From NCBI GenBank assembly GCA_017454325.1, contig JAFTDG010000141.1:1-32517 (forward strand): DNA of 32,517 nucleotides, read 5' to 3'. A program made the position numbers and the translations under genes. Positions 25,789-32,517 of this stretch are shown here, piece after piece. Under the pieces are notes generated by a model. The model saw only the letters and a list, made by a program, of their open reading frames with translations. It was not told the DNA's origin and made no database searches. The first letter of the stretch is position 1. Each line of letters opens with the position of its first letter. Source of the stretch: Desulfovibrio sp. (lineage in GTDB: Bacteria > Desulfobacterota > Desulfovibrionia > Desulfovibrionales > Desulfovibrionaceae).

Positions 25789-27216
25789 TTATTGGGTTGC
25801 CTGGCCTTCCACATTCCGGCCAAGAAGAGCACGTGCATAGTCGTTGCCGTCGAAGGGGCGCAAATCCTCCATTTTTTCACCAAGGCCCACATAGGTAATG
25901 GGCAAATGGTGTTGCATGGCAACGGCTATGGCTACGCCACCCTTGGCGGTACCGTCAAGCTTAGTGAGGATGAGTTCGTCGACCCCAGCGGCTTCCTTGA
26001 AAAGTTTTGTCTGTGACAGGGCATTCTGTCCGGTGGTAGCGTCAATAACCAATACGCTGCGATGTGGTGCCCCCGCATGTTTTTTCCCAAGCACATGGCG
26101 GATTTTGCTTAGCTCTTCCATGAGGTTGGTCTTGGTCTGCAGGCGACCTGCAGTATCCACATAGAGTATATCTACCCCTTCTTTGAGAGCACGATCCATG
26201 GCTTCGTAAGCCACGGAGGCCGGATCAGAACCCGCAGACTTGCAATGAAAGAGAGCGCCAACGCGCTCGGCCCAGACTTGCAGCTGTTCAATGGCCGCAG
26301 CTCGGAAAGTGTCAGCCGCAGCGATCATGACTTTTTTGCCTTGCATGCGATCGCGGTGGGCCAGCTTTGCAATAGTGGTCGTTTTGCCGACCCCGTTGAC
26401 TCCGATCATCAACACCACTTCAGGTGGGTTTACCGTTATAATACGGCGCGGAACGTGAAAAATTGTCTCAATTTCAGCCATAAGCAGATCGCGCACTTTT
26501 GCCGTTTCTGTTATCTTTTTCTCGCGTGCACGTTCCTTGAGGCGCTCTACTAATTTCAGGGCTGGCTCATAGCCTAGATCAGCCATGATGAAGATTTCCT
26601 CCAGCTCATCCCAGAAGGTGTCGTCTAGTTCTCCGTGTCCGGCAAAAAGGGCGTCTAAACCTCTGGAGAGTTGCTCTCGTGTACGGGAGAGACCATTGCT
26701 TATTTTGATAAACAGGCGACTTCGTTCATCCTCTTCATCTTCCAGATCCAATGCTAGGGCAAGACGGTACTGCAATTCGGAGCGGAATTCATCAATCTGA
26801 TGGTATTCCATTTGTGTGAGCCATGCTCGGAATTCGTCTACAAAGGTCTGGGCTTCTTTTTCAGGTGCGTCCAGTGAATGCAGTAAAAACAACAGACGCT
26901 GCCACAACAGATCGTCTGCTTCTTTTACGCCGTCCAGAATAATGGCAAGCCACGCTGAAAGTCGTGGTTCAGCTTCACGTAGACGTACTGTCAGGAGAGC
27001 ATCTGTTGCTGCTGGAGTCGTATCAGGTTCAGGTATGGCCACAGCAGCGGGTGTGGTATTACCTTTAGATGTTGTGGCATCCTGTAAAGGCGATTCCGGT
27101 ACGGCGGCAGGGGAGGAATCTGAATCCCCATATGTCGTAGAGAGCGCAGATGTATTTTCGACATTCTGCGATTCCCCGCCGCTGAATATTTTTTTGATAG
27201 CGCTGAAAAACCCCAT
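25789..27216 (-). CDS. ftsY: Signal recognition particle receptor FtsY
   Basis: A 475-residue SRP receptor GTPase that docks ribosome-SRP complexes at the inner membrane. An acidic, Ala/Pro/Thr-rich N-terminal A domain (about 1-170) begins with the amphipathic membrane-targeting helix MGFFSAIKKIFSG. The NG domain follows, with GVNGVGKTTT (G1), DTFRAAA, DTAGR, and TKLDGTAKGG near the C-terminus. The start at 27216 is fixed by GGAGG four nt upstream and the conserved MGFF opening; the longer frame to 27363 is mostly intergenic sequence. Confidence 0.96.
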   Translation of the reverse strand: MGFFSAIKKIFSGGESQNVENTSALSTTYGDSDSSPAAVPESPLQDATTSKGNTTPAAVAIPEPDTTPAATDALLTVRLREAEPRLSAWLAIILDGVKEADDLLWQRLLFLLHSLDAPEKEAQTFVDEFRAWLTQMEYHQIDEFRSELQYRLALALDLEDEEDERSRLFIKISNGLSRTREQLSRGLDALFAGHGELDDTFWDELEEIFIMADLGYEPALKLVERLKERAREKKITETAKVRDLLMAEIETIFHVPRRIITVNPPEVVLMIGVNGVGKTTTIAKLAHRDRMQGKKVMIAAADTFRAAAIEQLQVWAERVGALFHCKSAGSDPASVAYEAMDRALKEGVDILYVDTAGRLQTKTNLMEELSKIRHVLGKKHAGAPHRSVLVIDATTGQNALSQTKLFKEAAGVDELILTKLDGTAKGGVAIAVAMQHHLPITYVGLGEKMEDLRPFDGNDYARALLGRNVEGQATQ

Positions 27217-27302
27217 TAGTCCTCCGCCAGGTAAATCATGCCAGATATAGTTGGCAAAAATGATTGTACTCTTGGTTAACCTTATCGACGATGCGTAGCC
27301 CT

Positions 27303-28382
27303 TTAATTCCCTTTGCCGGAGGGGGCCAGTGCGTCCAGCACTTCCTGGAGTGTTACGGCGCATTCTTCAACAGTCAGAGCAACAGTAGTGCATTCTGCAT
27401 CGTTCAGGGCAGCCTGCATGGCATGAGCAGCGGCGCAGAGCCGTTCTGCCCCAACGCAGGGGGCTGCTCGTTCCAGTATATAGCCGAGGCGGCATAAATT
27501 GGTGGCGTCGTTTGTTTCGTATAGGCGGGCGAGCAGATATGGAGCATGGGCAAAAGTCTGCCCGAACAGGCCGGCTGTGATACGCCAGGCATCGGGACGC
27601 CGTAGTAGAAATGCTCTTCCCAGTTCGGCACTGATAATGGCCCCGGCGGCCACATCTTCTCGCAGGTAGGGGGCAGGGGGTACAGGTTCGCGGGAAGAGG
27701 AAAAAAGATCTGCAGTTACGACAGGTACTGTCGCGTCCAAGTCTTCACTGCCTGAATCTGTATTGGCCATCATTTCTGTTTTCAGCAAGTGCTTTTGCAG
27801 GAAATGCCACAACAGGGCCAGATCTCCCCAGGCCCATAGTAGTGTCAGCAGAACCATGGTGCAGGCAAGTGCACAGAGGCTGAATCGTATGACTTCGCGA
27901 CGGGCTTTCTGCGCAAGATCTTCATTGGTCAACCGTGGTGAGAGATATACTTCCACCGTACCGACGGGATGACCTTCCAGTTTGAGGGGATTCATGCCCT
28001 GCACGCTGTGTTCCATAATTTCATCATCCCAAGGTACGGGCTCCCACTGGTAATTACGCCTTTGGCCTTCCAGCAAGCCTTGAGGCCCTTGCACTTTAAT
28101 GGCGTAAATGGACTGGTCTTCCATGGCGGCCAGCACTATGGTACGCGCTGTGATTTCATCCAGTTCCCACGCAGGCAATGAAAGCAAATTTGCCAACTGT
28201 GCAGCTGTATGTCCGGCTTCGCTACTCAGATGGTTTTCGGCTTCCTGCCTGTCCTCGTGTATGTTCCAGATGCCTAACAGCAAAAAAAGTAGTAACAGTG
28301 CCGCCCAAACAGCCAGTGCTGCGCCACGGCGGATGGCGGGAGATGTGATGGGGATATATTTGTGAGCGGTATCCGCGGTCAT
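27303..28382 (-). CDS. Membrane protein with periplasmic domain and degenerate Hpt-like C-terminus
   Basis: A 359-residue protein I cannot name. Two membrane segments (about 20-40 and 166-188) enclose a periplasmic sensor-like domain of about 125 residues. The cytoplasmic part has a low-complexity linker (about 200-245) and a helical C-terminus. That end resembles a histidine phosphotransfer (Hpt) domain: the stretch YILERAAPCVGAERL (301-315) lines up with the usual HxLKGxAxxxGAxxL, but the phospho-accepting His is Tyr301 and the Lys-Gly is Glu-Arg. It could be a non-phosphorylated Hpt-like docking module. It lies between murJ and ftsY on the same strand. The ribosome site (AAGGA close to the ATG) is only moderate. 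Confidence 0.8.
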   Translation of the reverse strand: MTADTAHKYIPITSPAIRRGAALAVWAALLLLFLLLGIWNIHEDRQEAENHLSSEAGHTAAQLANLLSLPAWELDEITARTIVLAAMEDQSIYAIKVQGPQGLLEGQRRNYQWEPVPWDDEIMEHSVQGMNPLKLEGHPVGTVEVYLSPRLTNEDLAQKARREVIRFSLCALACTMVLLTLLWAWGDLALLWHFLQKHLLKTEMMANTDSGSEDLDATVPVVTADLFSSSREPVPPAPYLREDVAAGAIISAELGRAFLLRRPDAWRITAGLFGQTFAHAPYLLARLYETNDATNLCRLGYILERAAPCVGAERLCAAAHAMQAALNDAECTTVALTVEECAVTLQEVLDALAPSGKGN

Positions 28383-28495
28383 ATCCTTTCCAGTTGATCA
28401 GTAGTATCGGCCAATAGGCCATAATGTCGAGAATGTGTATTATTACTGCTGCACACCATGCAGTCTGTTTCTTGTAAAATGCCGTTCCTGACCCG

Positions 28496-30238
28496 TCAAG
28501 CGGGACCATCAGTTTTGCCATGGGACCGTGTGTCAGTCATGGCGGATTTTTTTCGTTGTGGGCGTACCGAGACAATAAGGGCATAAAAATCTGTATCATG
28601 AAGGACCAGAAGCATGAGAGCCCATGTTGTAATGCCCCCAACAATGGCAAGACCAATACTTGTCCAGAGATTCTGGACTAGTATGAGCATCAGCCATGCG
28701 GACAGCCCTGCAGCAACGGCAGCCATTGCCTGTCGCAATACCTGCGTAATGTGTGGCAGCCAGTGGGTGTTGGGCGGGATGCCTCGTGCATGCAGTGCAT
28801 TATGTACCGTGAATAGGAGAATGCCTGTCTGGACCCACATGCCTGTATTCACGGCCAATGCCGGTGCCATGATAGTAAGTTTTTCGGGAAGGCATTTCAG
28901 AAGTGCAAGACCCGTTGCCAGCGTAATTATCGCGCTCGCGATGGTACTTGCTGCGGTCTGGCGTGTCGTGCTAAGCGCATTGCATGCGGCAAGCAGTGGT
29001 CTGTTGACAGCCAATGCCGGCAGGCCAGGCAAGTATGCTAAAAGAGCCTCTCCAGTGGCGTGGGTAGCTATATCGTCAAATGCACCATGGTAGAACATTC
29101 CCTCCACAAGACGCGGTCCTACAACCCACAGCCCGGCGATGGCCGGCAGAATACATAGCAGGGTAAGACGTAGTGCTGTGGCAAGTTGCTCCATAAATTG
29201 CTCCATAGCTCCCTGTGCTGCCAGACGGCTCAGGACAGGCAGGCTTGCCATGCCTAGGCAAACTCCTATGAACCCCAAGGGTAATTCTAGAAAACGTTCG
29301 GCATAGTACAGAGCGGCCATGTGCCCTTGTCCAAGGCTTGAAGCCATGGCCATGGCCAGCAGCATGGCAATTTGAGGCGCAGCAGCTCCCAGCATCCCTG
29401 CCGGAATGGAACGAAGGCAGTCCCATGCGTAACGAACCGTGAAGATATGTTTGTTCGTGGCATCCTTCTCGGGATAGCGCTTTGCGGTGTGTGGCAGCAG
29501 GCGGCGCACTGCCAGCCATTGTGTCAGCCATTGCACTATGCCACCAAAGGTCATGCCTGTGGCAAGAGCCCATGCAGGTGAAAGAATATTGAGAGCCCCC
29601 AGACCTGCGAAGCTAAGAATGACGCAGTTAAACAGCACGGGGGAAAAAGCGGGCAGCCAAAAAACATTTATGCTGTGTAAAAATGCCATGCTTAACGCAG
29701 CCATGGCGGCTGCAGGTATATAGGGCAGGCATATGCGCAGCAGTGTGACAGTCATAGTATTTTGTGGCGCGTCAAAACCTGGGGCTAGAAGTGTGGCCAG
29801 CCAGGGCGCAGCCAGCATGCCCAATATTGTGAGTCCGCAGAGTATTGCGCCGAGACGGATGTTCAGTGCGTCTGCTAACGCGCGCATGTCGGGTCCATTG
29901 TTTCCATGGGTTTGTCTTGCCAGATGTACAAGACTGGCAGTAAGGGTCATGGAAAGAGAACCTTCACCAAGCAGACGACGCAGCACATGCGGCAGACGCA
30001 TGGCCCCCACCAGGGCATCAGCCACTGCTCCACCGCCCAGGAGCCAGGCCATGCACAGATCGCGTACAAGCCCCAACAGTCGTGAGATCAGTGCAAAAAA
30101 GCCCAGCAGCGCCGCCGTGTGTGCTAGCCCGGTGCTCAATGTACCTTTGTGCTTCACATATATACGCTTTTCAGTGTACGGCAAGGTGTTATACTCTTCA
30201 GTCCCTATGGCTGGTGGGGATTCGCTTCGGTCTTCCAT
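28496..30238 (-). CDS. murJ: Lipid II flippase MurJ (MviN)
   Basis: A 580-residue polytopic membrane protein of the MOP superfamily that flips lipid II to the periplasm for peptidoglycan synthesis. The hydrophobic pattern suits about 14 membrane helices. The first helix with SRLLGLVRD and the region ADALVGAMRLPHVLRRLLGEGSLS match the family. The start is uncertain: ATG 30238 overlaps queF by 34 nt and gives a polar 27-residue extension, whereas GTG at 30157 (then KHKGTLSTG) would begin like many homologues. Neither has a clear ribosome site. It is downstream of queF in a likely shared transcript. Confidence 0.92.
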   Translation of the reverse strand: MEDRSESPPAIGTEEYNTLPYTEKRIYVKHKGTLSTGLAHTAALLGFFALISRLLGLVRDLCMAWLLGGGAVADALVGAMRLPHVLRRLLGEGSLSMTLTASLVHLARQTHGNNGPDMRALADALNIRLGAILCGLTILGMLAAPWLATLLAPGFDAPQNTMTVTLLRICLPYIPAAAMAALSMAFLHSINVFWLPAFSPVLFNCVILSFAGLGALNILSPAWALATGMTFGGIVQWLTQWLAVRRLLPHTAKRYPEKDATNKHIFTVRYAWDCLRSIPAGMLGAAAPQIAMLLAMAMASSLGQGHMAALYYAERFLELPLGFIGVCLGMASLPVLSRLAAQGAMEQFMEQLATALRLTLLCILPAIAGLWVVGPRLVEGMFYHGAFDDIATHATGEALLAYLPGLPALAVNRPLLAACNALSTTRQTAASTIASAIITLATGLALLKCLPEKLTIMAPALAVNTGMWVQTGILLFTVHNALHARGIPPNTHWLPHITQVLRQAMAAVAAGLSAWLMLILVQNLWTSIGLAIVGGITTWALMLLVLHDTDFYALIVSVRPQRKKSAMTDTRSHGKTDGPA

Positions 30239-30705
30239 GCCGCCACTGCCTCGCGTACTTGGCTGTTTTGTTCCGAGGGCATGGGTTTGAAGCTTTCAGC
30301 AAATACGTGGATGCGCGTACCTCCGCGTGGAGCAAAGAGGCCCCTGACGCGGCACCAACACGGCGTAAGCAGGGCACAAAGATCGTCCAACACGGTATTG
30401 GTAATGGTTTCCATGAAGGACTGGTGGTTGCGAAAGGCAAACATGTAAAGTTTGAAGCTTTTAGATTCCACGCACAGCTGATCGGGGACATACTCAACAC
30501 TGATACAGCCGAAATCCGGTTGTCCAGTTACCGGACATAATGAGGTAAATTCGGGAAAACTGATGCTGATAATATATGGGCGCTTTGGGAAACGGTTTGG
30601 AAAAGCCTCAAGCAGGTTAACACTGGGGCCGTTTTGGGGCATCGGAAGGCGCCCTGTGCCGAGCAGGTGCAGATTGTCCGTATAATCCTGGCTGTGCGTG
30701 TTCAT
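30205..30705 (-). CDS. queF: NADPH-dependent preQ0 reductase QueF
   Basis: A 166-residue unimodular (YkvM-type) QueF that reduces the nitrile 7-cyano-7-deazaguanine (preQ0) to preQ1 in queuosine tRNA modification. The nucleophile Cys57 is in FTSLCPVTGQPDFG, with Asp64. The QueF signature ESKSFKLYMFAFRN (80-93) is followed by HQSFMET with conserved Glu. A strong AAGGAG lies five nt before the ATG. Divergent from ubiA. No convincing preQ1 riboswitch was recognised in the short leader. Confidence 0.95.
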   Translation of the reverse strand: MNTHSQDYTDNLHLLGTGRLPMPQNGPSVNLLEAFPNRFPKRPYIISISFPEFTSLCPVTGQPDFGCISVEYVPDQLCVESKSFKLYMFAFRNHQSFMETITNTVLDDLCALLTPCWCRVRGLFAPRGGTRIHVFAESFKPMPSEQNSQVREAVAAWKTEANPHQP

Positions 30706-30720
30706 GAAATCTCCTTATGT

Positions 30721-30735
30721 GGCCACTCCATGGCC
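30721..30735. repeat. Perfect hairpin upstream of queF
   Basis: GGCCA and TGGCC form a perfect 5-bp stem around five nt, about 15 nt upstream of the queF start codon on the minus strand and next to its ribosome site. If transcribed it could influence queF translation. It does not fit the preQ1-I consensus, which needs a C-rich loop and an A-rich tail. Confidence 0.35.
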
Positions 30736-30763
30736 TTGTAACCTATTGCGCTTGCAGCTACAA
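30735..30763 (-). promoter_or_regulatory. Weak candidate promoter of queF
   Basis: The minus strand has TTGTAG (30763-30758), a 17-nt spacer and TACAAG (30740-30735), 3/6 and 4/6 to sigma70. It lies on top of the ubiA promoter in the opposite direction. Because TTGTA and TACAA are reverse complements, each -35 overlaps the other's -10. Confidence 0.3.
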
Positions 30764-30764
30764 T
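30736..30764 (+). promoter_or_regulatory. Candidate promoter of ubiA-darP
   Basis: TTGTAA (30736-30741), a 17-nt spacer and TACAAT (30759-30764) match sigma70 at 4/6 and 5/6 positions. The start would be near 30771, about 70 nt before the ubiA ATG. Confidence 0.5.
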
Positions 30765-30840
30765 ACAGATTTATCGTCAAGATTCTTCATATTGCGTACG
30801 CTGGACTTGTGCGCTGTGCCCTGCAGTGAAAGGAGCTGCC

Positions 30841-31779
30841 ATGCTTTTTTTTACATTTTGTAACTTTTGCCGTCCCAGGAATGTGCAGCATAGTGCGTCT
30901 TTGTGTTCTTCAGGATTGTCGACGCCTTTTGGGCAATTTGCTGATATCTGTCGTATGGTAAAAATTGAGCACTCCATCTTTGCCTTGCCCTATGCTTGGG
31001 CCGGTGCATTCCTTGCAGCTGGAGATATGCCGTCGGCACACAGCCTGATTTTCCTTACCATTGCCATGGTTGCAGTGCGGTCATTTGCCATGGCTTTCAA
31101 TCGTCTTGTAGATTTGCCTTTCGACAGAGATAATCCGCGTACTAGCAATCGCCCTTTGGTTACAGGCGCCATCAGTACGGGGCAGACAAAGGCCTTTTGT
31201 TGGGCCATGGTCGTAGTTTTTGTCTTGGCCTGTGCCATGCTGAACACATTGTGTTTATGCCTCGCCATTCCCGCTCTACTTTTTGCAGCAGCATACAGCC
31301 TGCTCAAGCGGTATACGGCATTCTGTCATTTTTGGCTTGGGGCGACTCTAGGGCTTGCTCCCTTGGCTGGATGGCTTTCCGTAACGCCCGCTGTGCCAGG
31401 TCTGCCAGCCGTGTTGCTGTTTTTCGCTGTCACCTTCTGGGTGGCAGCATTTGATATTTATTATGCTTTTCAAGATATGGATTTTGATGCGGCTTTTGGA
31501 CTCTATTCTGTGCCAGCCTGCTATGGCCCTCAGAGTGCATTACTTATTGCTGGATTCTCTCATATAATGACATCCATCTTTCTTTTGCTTACCGGATTCG
31601 CCGCTGGACTTTCCTGGCCTTGGTATGCGCTTTGGCTGGGTATCTGCCTGTTGCTCGGTATAGAGCACTGGCTTATGCGTCCCCAGGATCTGCGTTTTGT
31701 CAATACCGCCTTTTTTACACTAAACGGTATTATTTCACCTGTAGTGTTGCTTGGCGTAGTATTGGGCATTTACCTCTAG
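30841..31779 (+). CDS. ubiA: UbiA-family prenyltransferase, likely for menaquinone (MqnP-like)
   Basis: A 312-residue integral membrane prenyltransferase with about eight or nine hydrophobic segments. The two Asp-rich motifs that bind the Mg-diphosphate are present: NRLVDLPFDRDNPRT (first) and DIYYAFQDMDFD (second). It joins a polyprenyl chain to an aromatic acid. Sulfate reducers of this group make menaquinone, generally by the futalosine route, where the UbiA-like enzyme is MqnP; the substrate is thus inferred from lineage, not from sequence. ATG 30841 has AGGAG five nt upstream; a GTG at 30826 is less likely. It has an unusual Cys-rich N-terminal extension of about 38 residues before the common RMVKIEHS start. 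Confidence 0.92.
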   Translation: MLFFTFCNFCRPRNVQHSASLCSSGLSTPFGQFADICRMVKIEHSIFALPYAWAGAFLAAGDMPSAHSLIFLTIAMVAVRSFAMAFNRLVDLPFDRDNPRTSNRPLVTGAISTGQTKAFCWAMVVVFVLACAMLNTLCLCLAIPALLFAAAYSLLKRYTAFCHFWLGATLGLAPLAGWLSVTPAVPGLPAVLLFFAVTFWVAAFDIYYAFQDMDFDAAFGLYSVPACYGPQSALLIAGFSHIMTSIFLLLTGFAAGLSWPWYALWLGICLLLGIEHWLMRPQDLRFVNTAFFTLNGIISPVVLLGVVLGIYL

Positions 31780-31800
31780 GTTCGTGACGCAGGAATTTCT

Positions 31801-32391
31801 ATGCCGCGCAAAAAACAATTCCAGTGGCAGGCTGATGAGACGTACTCCCCAACAGTGGATATGCCCAGTCGTTCTGCAAAAAAACGAGAAAGTCTCGCCT
31901 TGCAGAAGTTGGGGGAGGCTTTGACACAACTTTCCCCACAGGAGGTGCGTGAGATTGGCCTGTCCGCTGATTTGGTAGAAGCTTTGGCCCTCTATGCCCG
32001 TATCAGGGACCATGAGGGACGGCGCAGACAGTTACAATATATCGGCCGCCTTATGCGCGAAATAGATTCAGCCCCCATCCGTGCAGCGCTGGAGGCCCTC
32101 AATGCCAAAAAGGCTGCATCTGCATCTGCCTTACATACTGCCGAGCAGTGGCGACGTCGCCTGCTCGAAGCACCCGCAGGGGAACTTAATGACATTCTGC
32201 TCCAGCTATCTTCTGTTTCTTTGATGGCTATGCAGGATTCCAAAAAGCGAAGTGCTGTTCCTTCTCAGGAAGACCTGCTCTTTCTCATTCAGGCAGCACG
32301 CACGGAAGTTCACGAACATAAGACACCGCATGCACAGCGGGCACTGTTTCGGGCGCTGCATAGCTTGCTGACACATAATAAAATGCGTTGA
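31801..32391 (+). CDS. darP: DarP/YjgA (DUF615) ribosome-associated protein
   Basis: A 196-residue highly charged helical protein of the DUF615 family. Recognisable parts are SRSAKKRESLALQKLGEAL, a central RRRQLQYIGRLMRE and the C-terminal RALFRALHSLL. In E. coli the homologue, DarP, associates with late 50S precursors and helps large-subunit maturation. The ATG follows ubiA by 21 nt with AGGA seven nt upstream, so the two are probably one transcript, although their functions are not obviously related. Confidence 0.9.
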   Translation: MPRKKQFQWQADETYSPTVDMPSRSAKKRESLALQKLGEALTQLSPQEVREIGLSADLVEALALYARIRDHEGRRRQLQYIGRLMREIDSAPIRAALEALNAKKAASASALHTAEQWRRRLLEAPAGELNDILLQLSSVSLMAMQDSKKRSAVPSQEDLLFLIQAARTEVHEHKTPHAQRALFRALHSLLTHNKMR

Positions 32392-32423
32392 ATGGGTATG
32401 TTAAAATAAGTACATTATGTCGC

Positions 32424-32453
32424 TTGACGGAATGCAGGAAGTTGGGATATACA
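32424..32453 (+). promoter_or_regulatory. Promoter of tRNA-Thr
   Basis: TTGACG (32424-32429), an 18-nt spacer and TATACA (32448-32453), followed by a T-rich stretch. The start near 32460 is about 9 nt before the tRNA. The -35 is identical to that of tRNA-Arg at the other end. Confidence 0.55.
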
Positions 32454-32468
32454 TTTTTTTCGTGAAAC

Positions 32469-32517
32469 GCCCTTGTAGCTCAGTCGGTAGAGTGCATCCT
32501 TGGTAAGGATGAGGTCA
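32469..32517 (+). tRNA. tRNA-Thr (anticodon GGT), 3' part beyond window
   Basis: The visible 49 nt give the 5' acceptor strand GCCCTTG, the D arm GCTC/GAGT, and the anticodon arm CATCC/GGATG with loop TTGGTAA, which places GGT at 34-36. The variable loop begins with AGGTC. The T arm and 3' acceptor strand are cut off by the window edge, so pairing of the acceptor cannot be checked. Confidence 0.9.

Noticed and set aside
29733..30290. 185-codon plus-strand frame opposite murJ
   Set aside because: Ser/Arg-rich translation of the antisense of membrane helices, no ribosome site.
30706..30780. preQ1 riboswitch upstream of queF
   Set aside because: There is a perfect small hairpin, but no C-rich loop or A-rich tail matching the known preQ1 classes, and the predicted start lies inside it.
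1..32517. CRISPR arrays, insertion sequences, prophage or defence genes
   Set aside because: No direct repeats with spacers, transposases, integrases other than the core Xer protein, or toxin/nuclease families were seen on either strand.

Overview
The window looks like a core chromosomal segment from a sulfate-reducing deltaproteobacterium of the Desulfovibrionales. I infer this from the gene set and protein character (a ftsH-folP-cdaA-cdaR-glmM-galU-priA series, a DHH-CBS-poly(A) polymerase fusion, a cbpA-cbpM-clpB cluster). No marker gene fixes the species. Base composition is intermediate (about half G+C by eye). I see no phage genes, insertion sequences, CRISPR arrays or defence islands.

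Layout. Positions 1-18857 hold a long series of genes, all on the minus strand. In transcription order they are ftsH, folP, cdaA, cdaR, glmM, galU, priA, a FadL/OmpP1 porin, a Xer recombinase, the DHH-CBS-nucleotidyltransferase fusion, a HIT protein, a LapA-domain membrane protein, mutS, a DUF1992 gene and tRNA-Arg(TCT). Many neighbours overlap by 4-14 nt. Two clear intrinsic terminators interrupt the distal part, one before lapA and one directly before mutS. Positions 19081-21306 hold a CHASE4-GGDEF-EAL signalling protein, also on the minus strand. The only gene-poor stretch (about 21307-21756) contains promoters and what looks like a decayed fdhD fragment. Positions 21757-25709 carry a plus-strand chaperone operon, cbpA-cbpM-clpB, which converges through a hairpin on the minus-strand group queF-murJ-(Hpt-like membrane protein)-ftsY. 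From a shared queF/ubiA promoter region, ubiA and darP run on the plus strand, followed by a tRNA-Thr(GGT) cut off by the window end.

Functions. The cdaA-cdaR-glmM-galU block links c-di-AMP synthesis with supply of cell-wall and envelope sugar precursors; murJ (lipid II flippase) lies elsewhere in the window. Other themes are protein quality control and targeting (FtsH, ClpB, CbpA/CbpM, FtsY), DNA maintenance (MutS, PriA, Xer), tRNA and RNA 3' end metabolism (nucleotidyltransferase fusion), queuosine synthesis (QueF), quinone synthesis (UbiA family) and ribosome assembly (DarP).

Most interesting leads: (i) the DHH/DHHA1-CBS-CBS-nucleotidyltransferase fusion as a candidate c-di-AMP-responsive or c-di-AMP-degrading enzyme in the same strand run as cdaA; (ii) terminators placed directly in front of mutS and lapA; (iii) a degenerate Hpt-like membrane protein between murJ and ftsY; (iv) an fdhD relic; (v) mutually exclusive hairpins at the cdaR-glmM junction.
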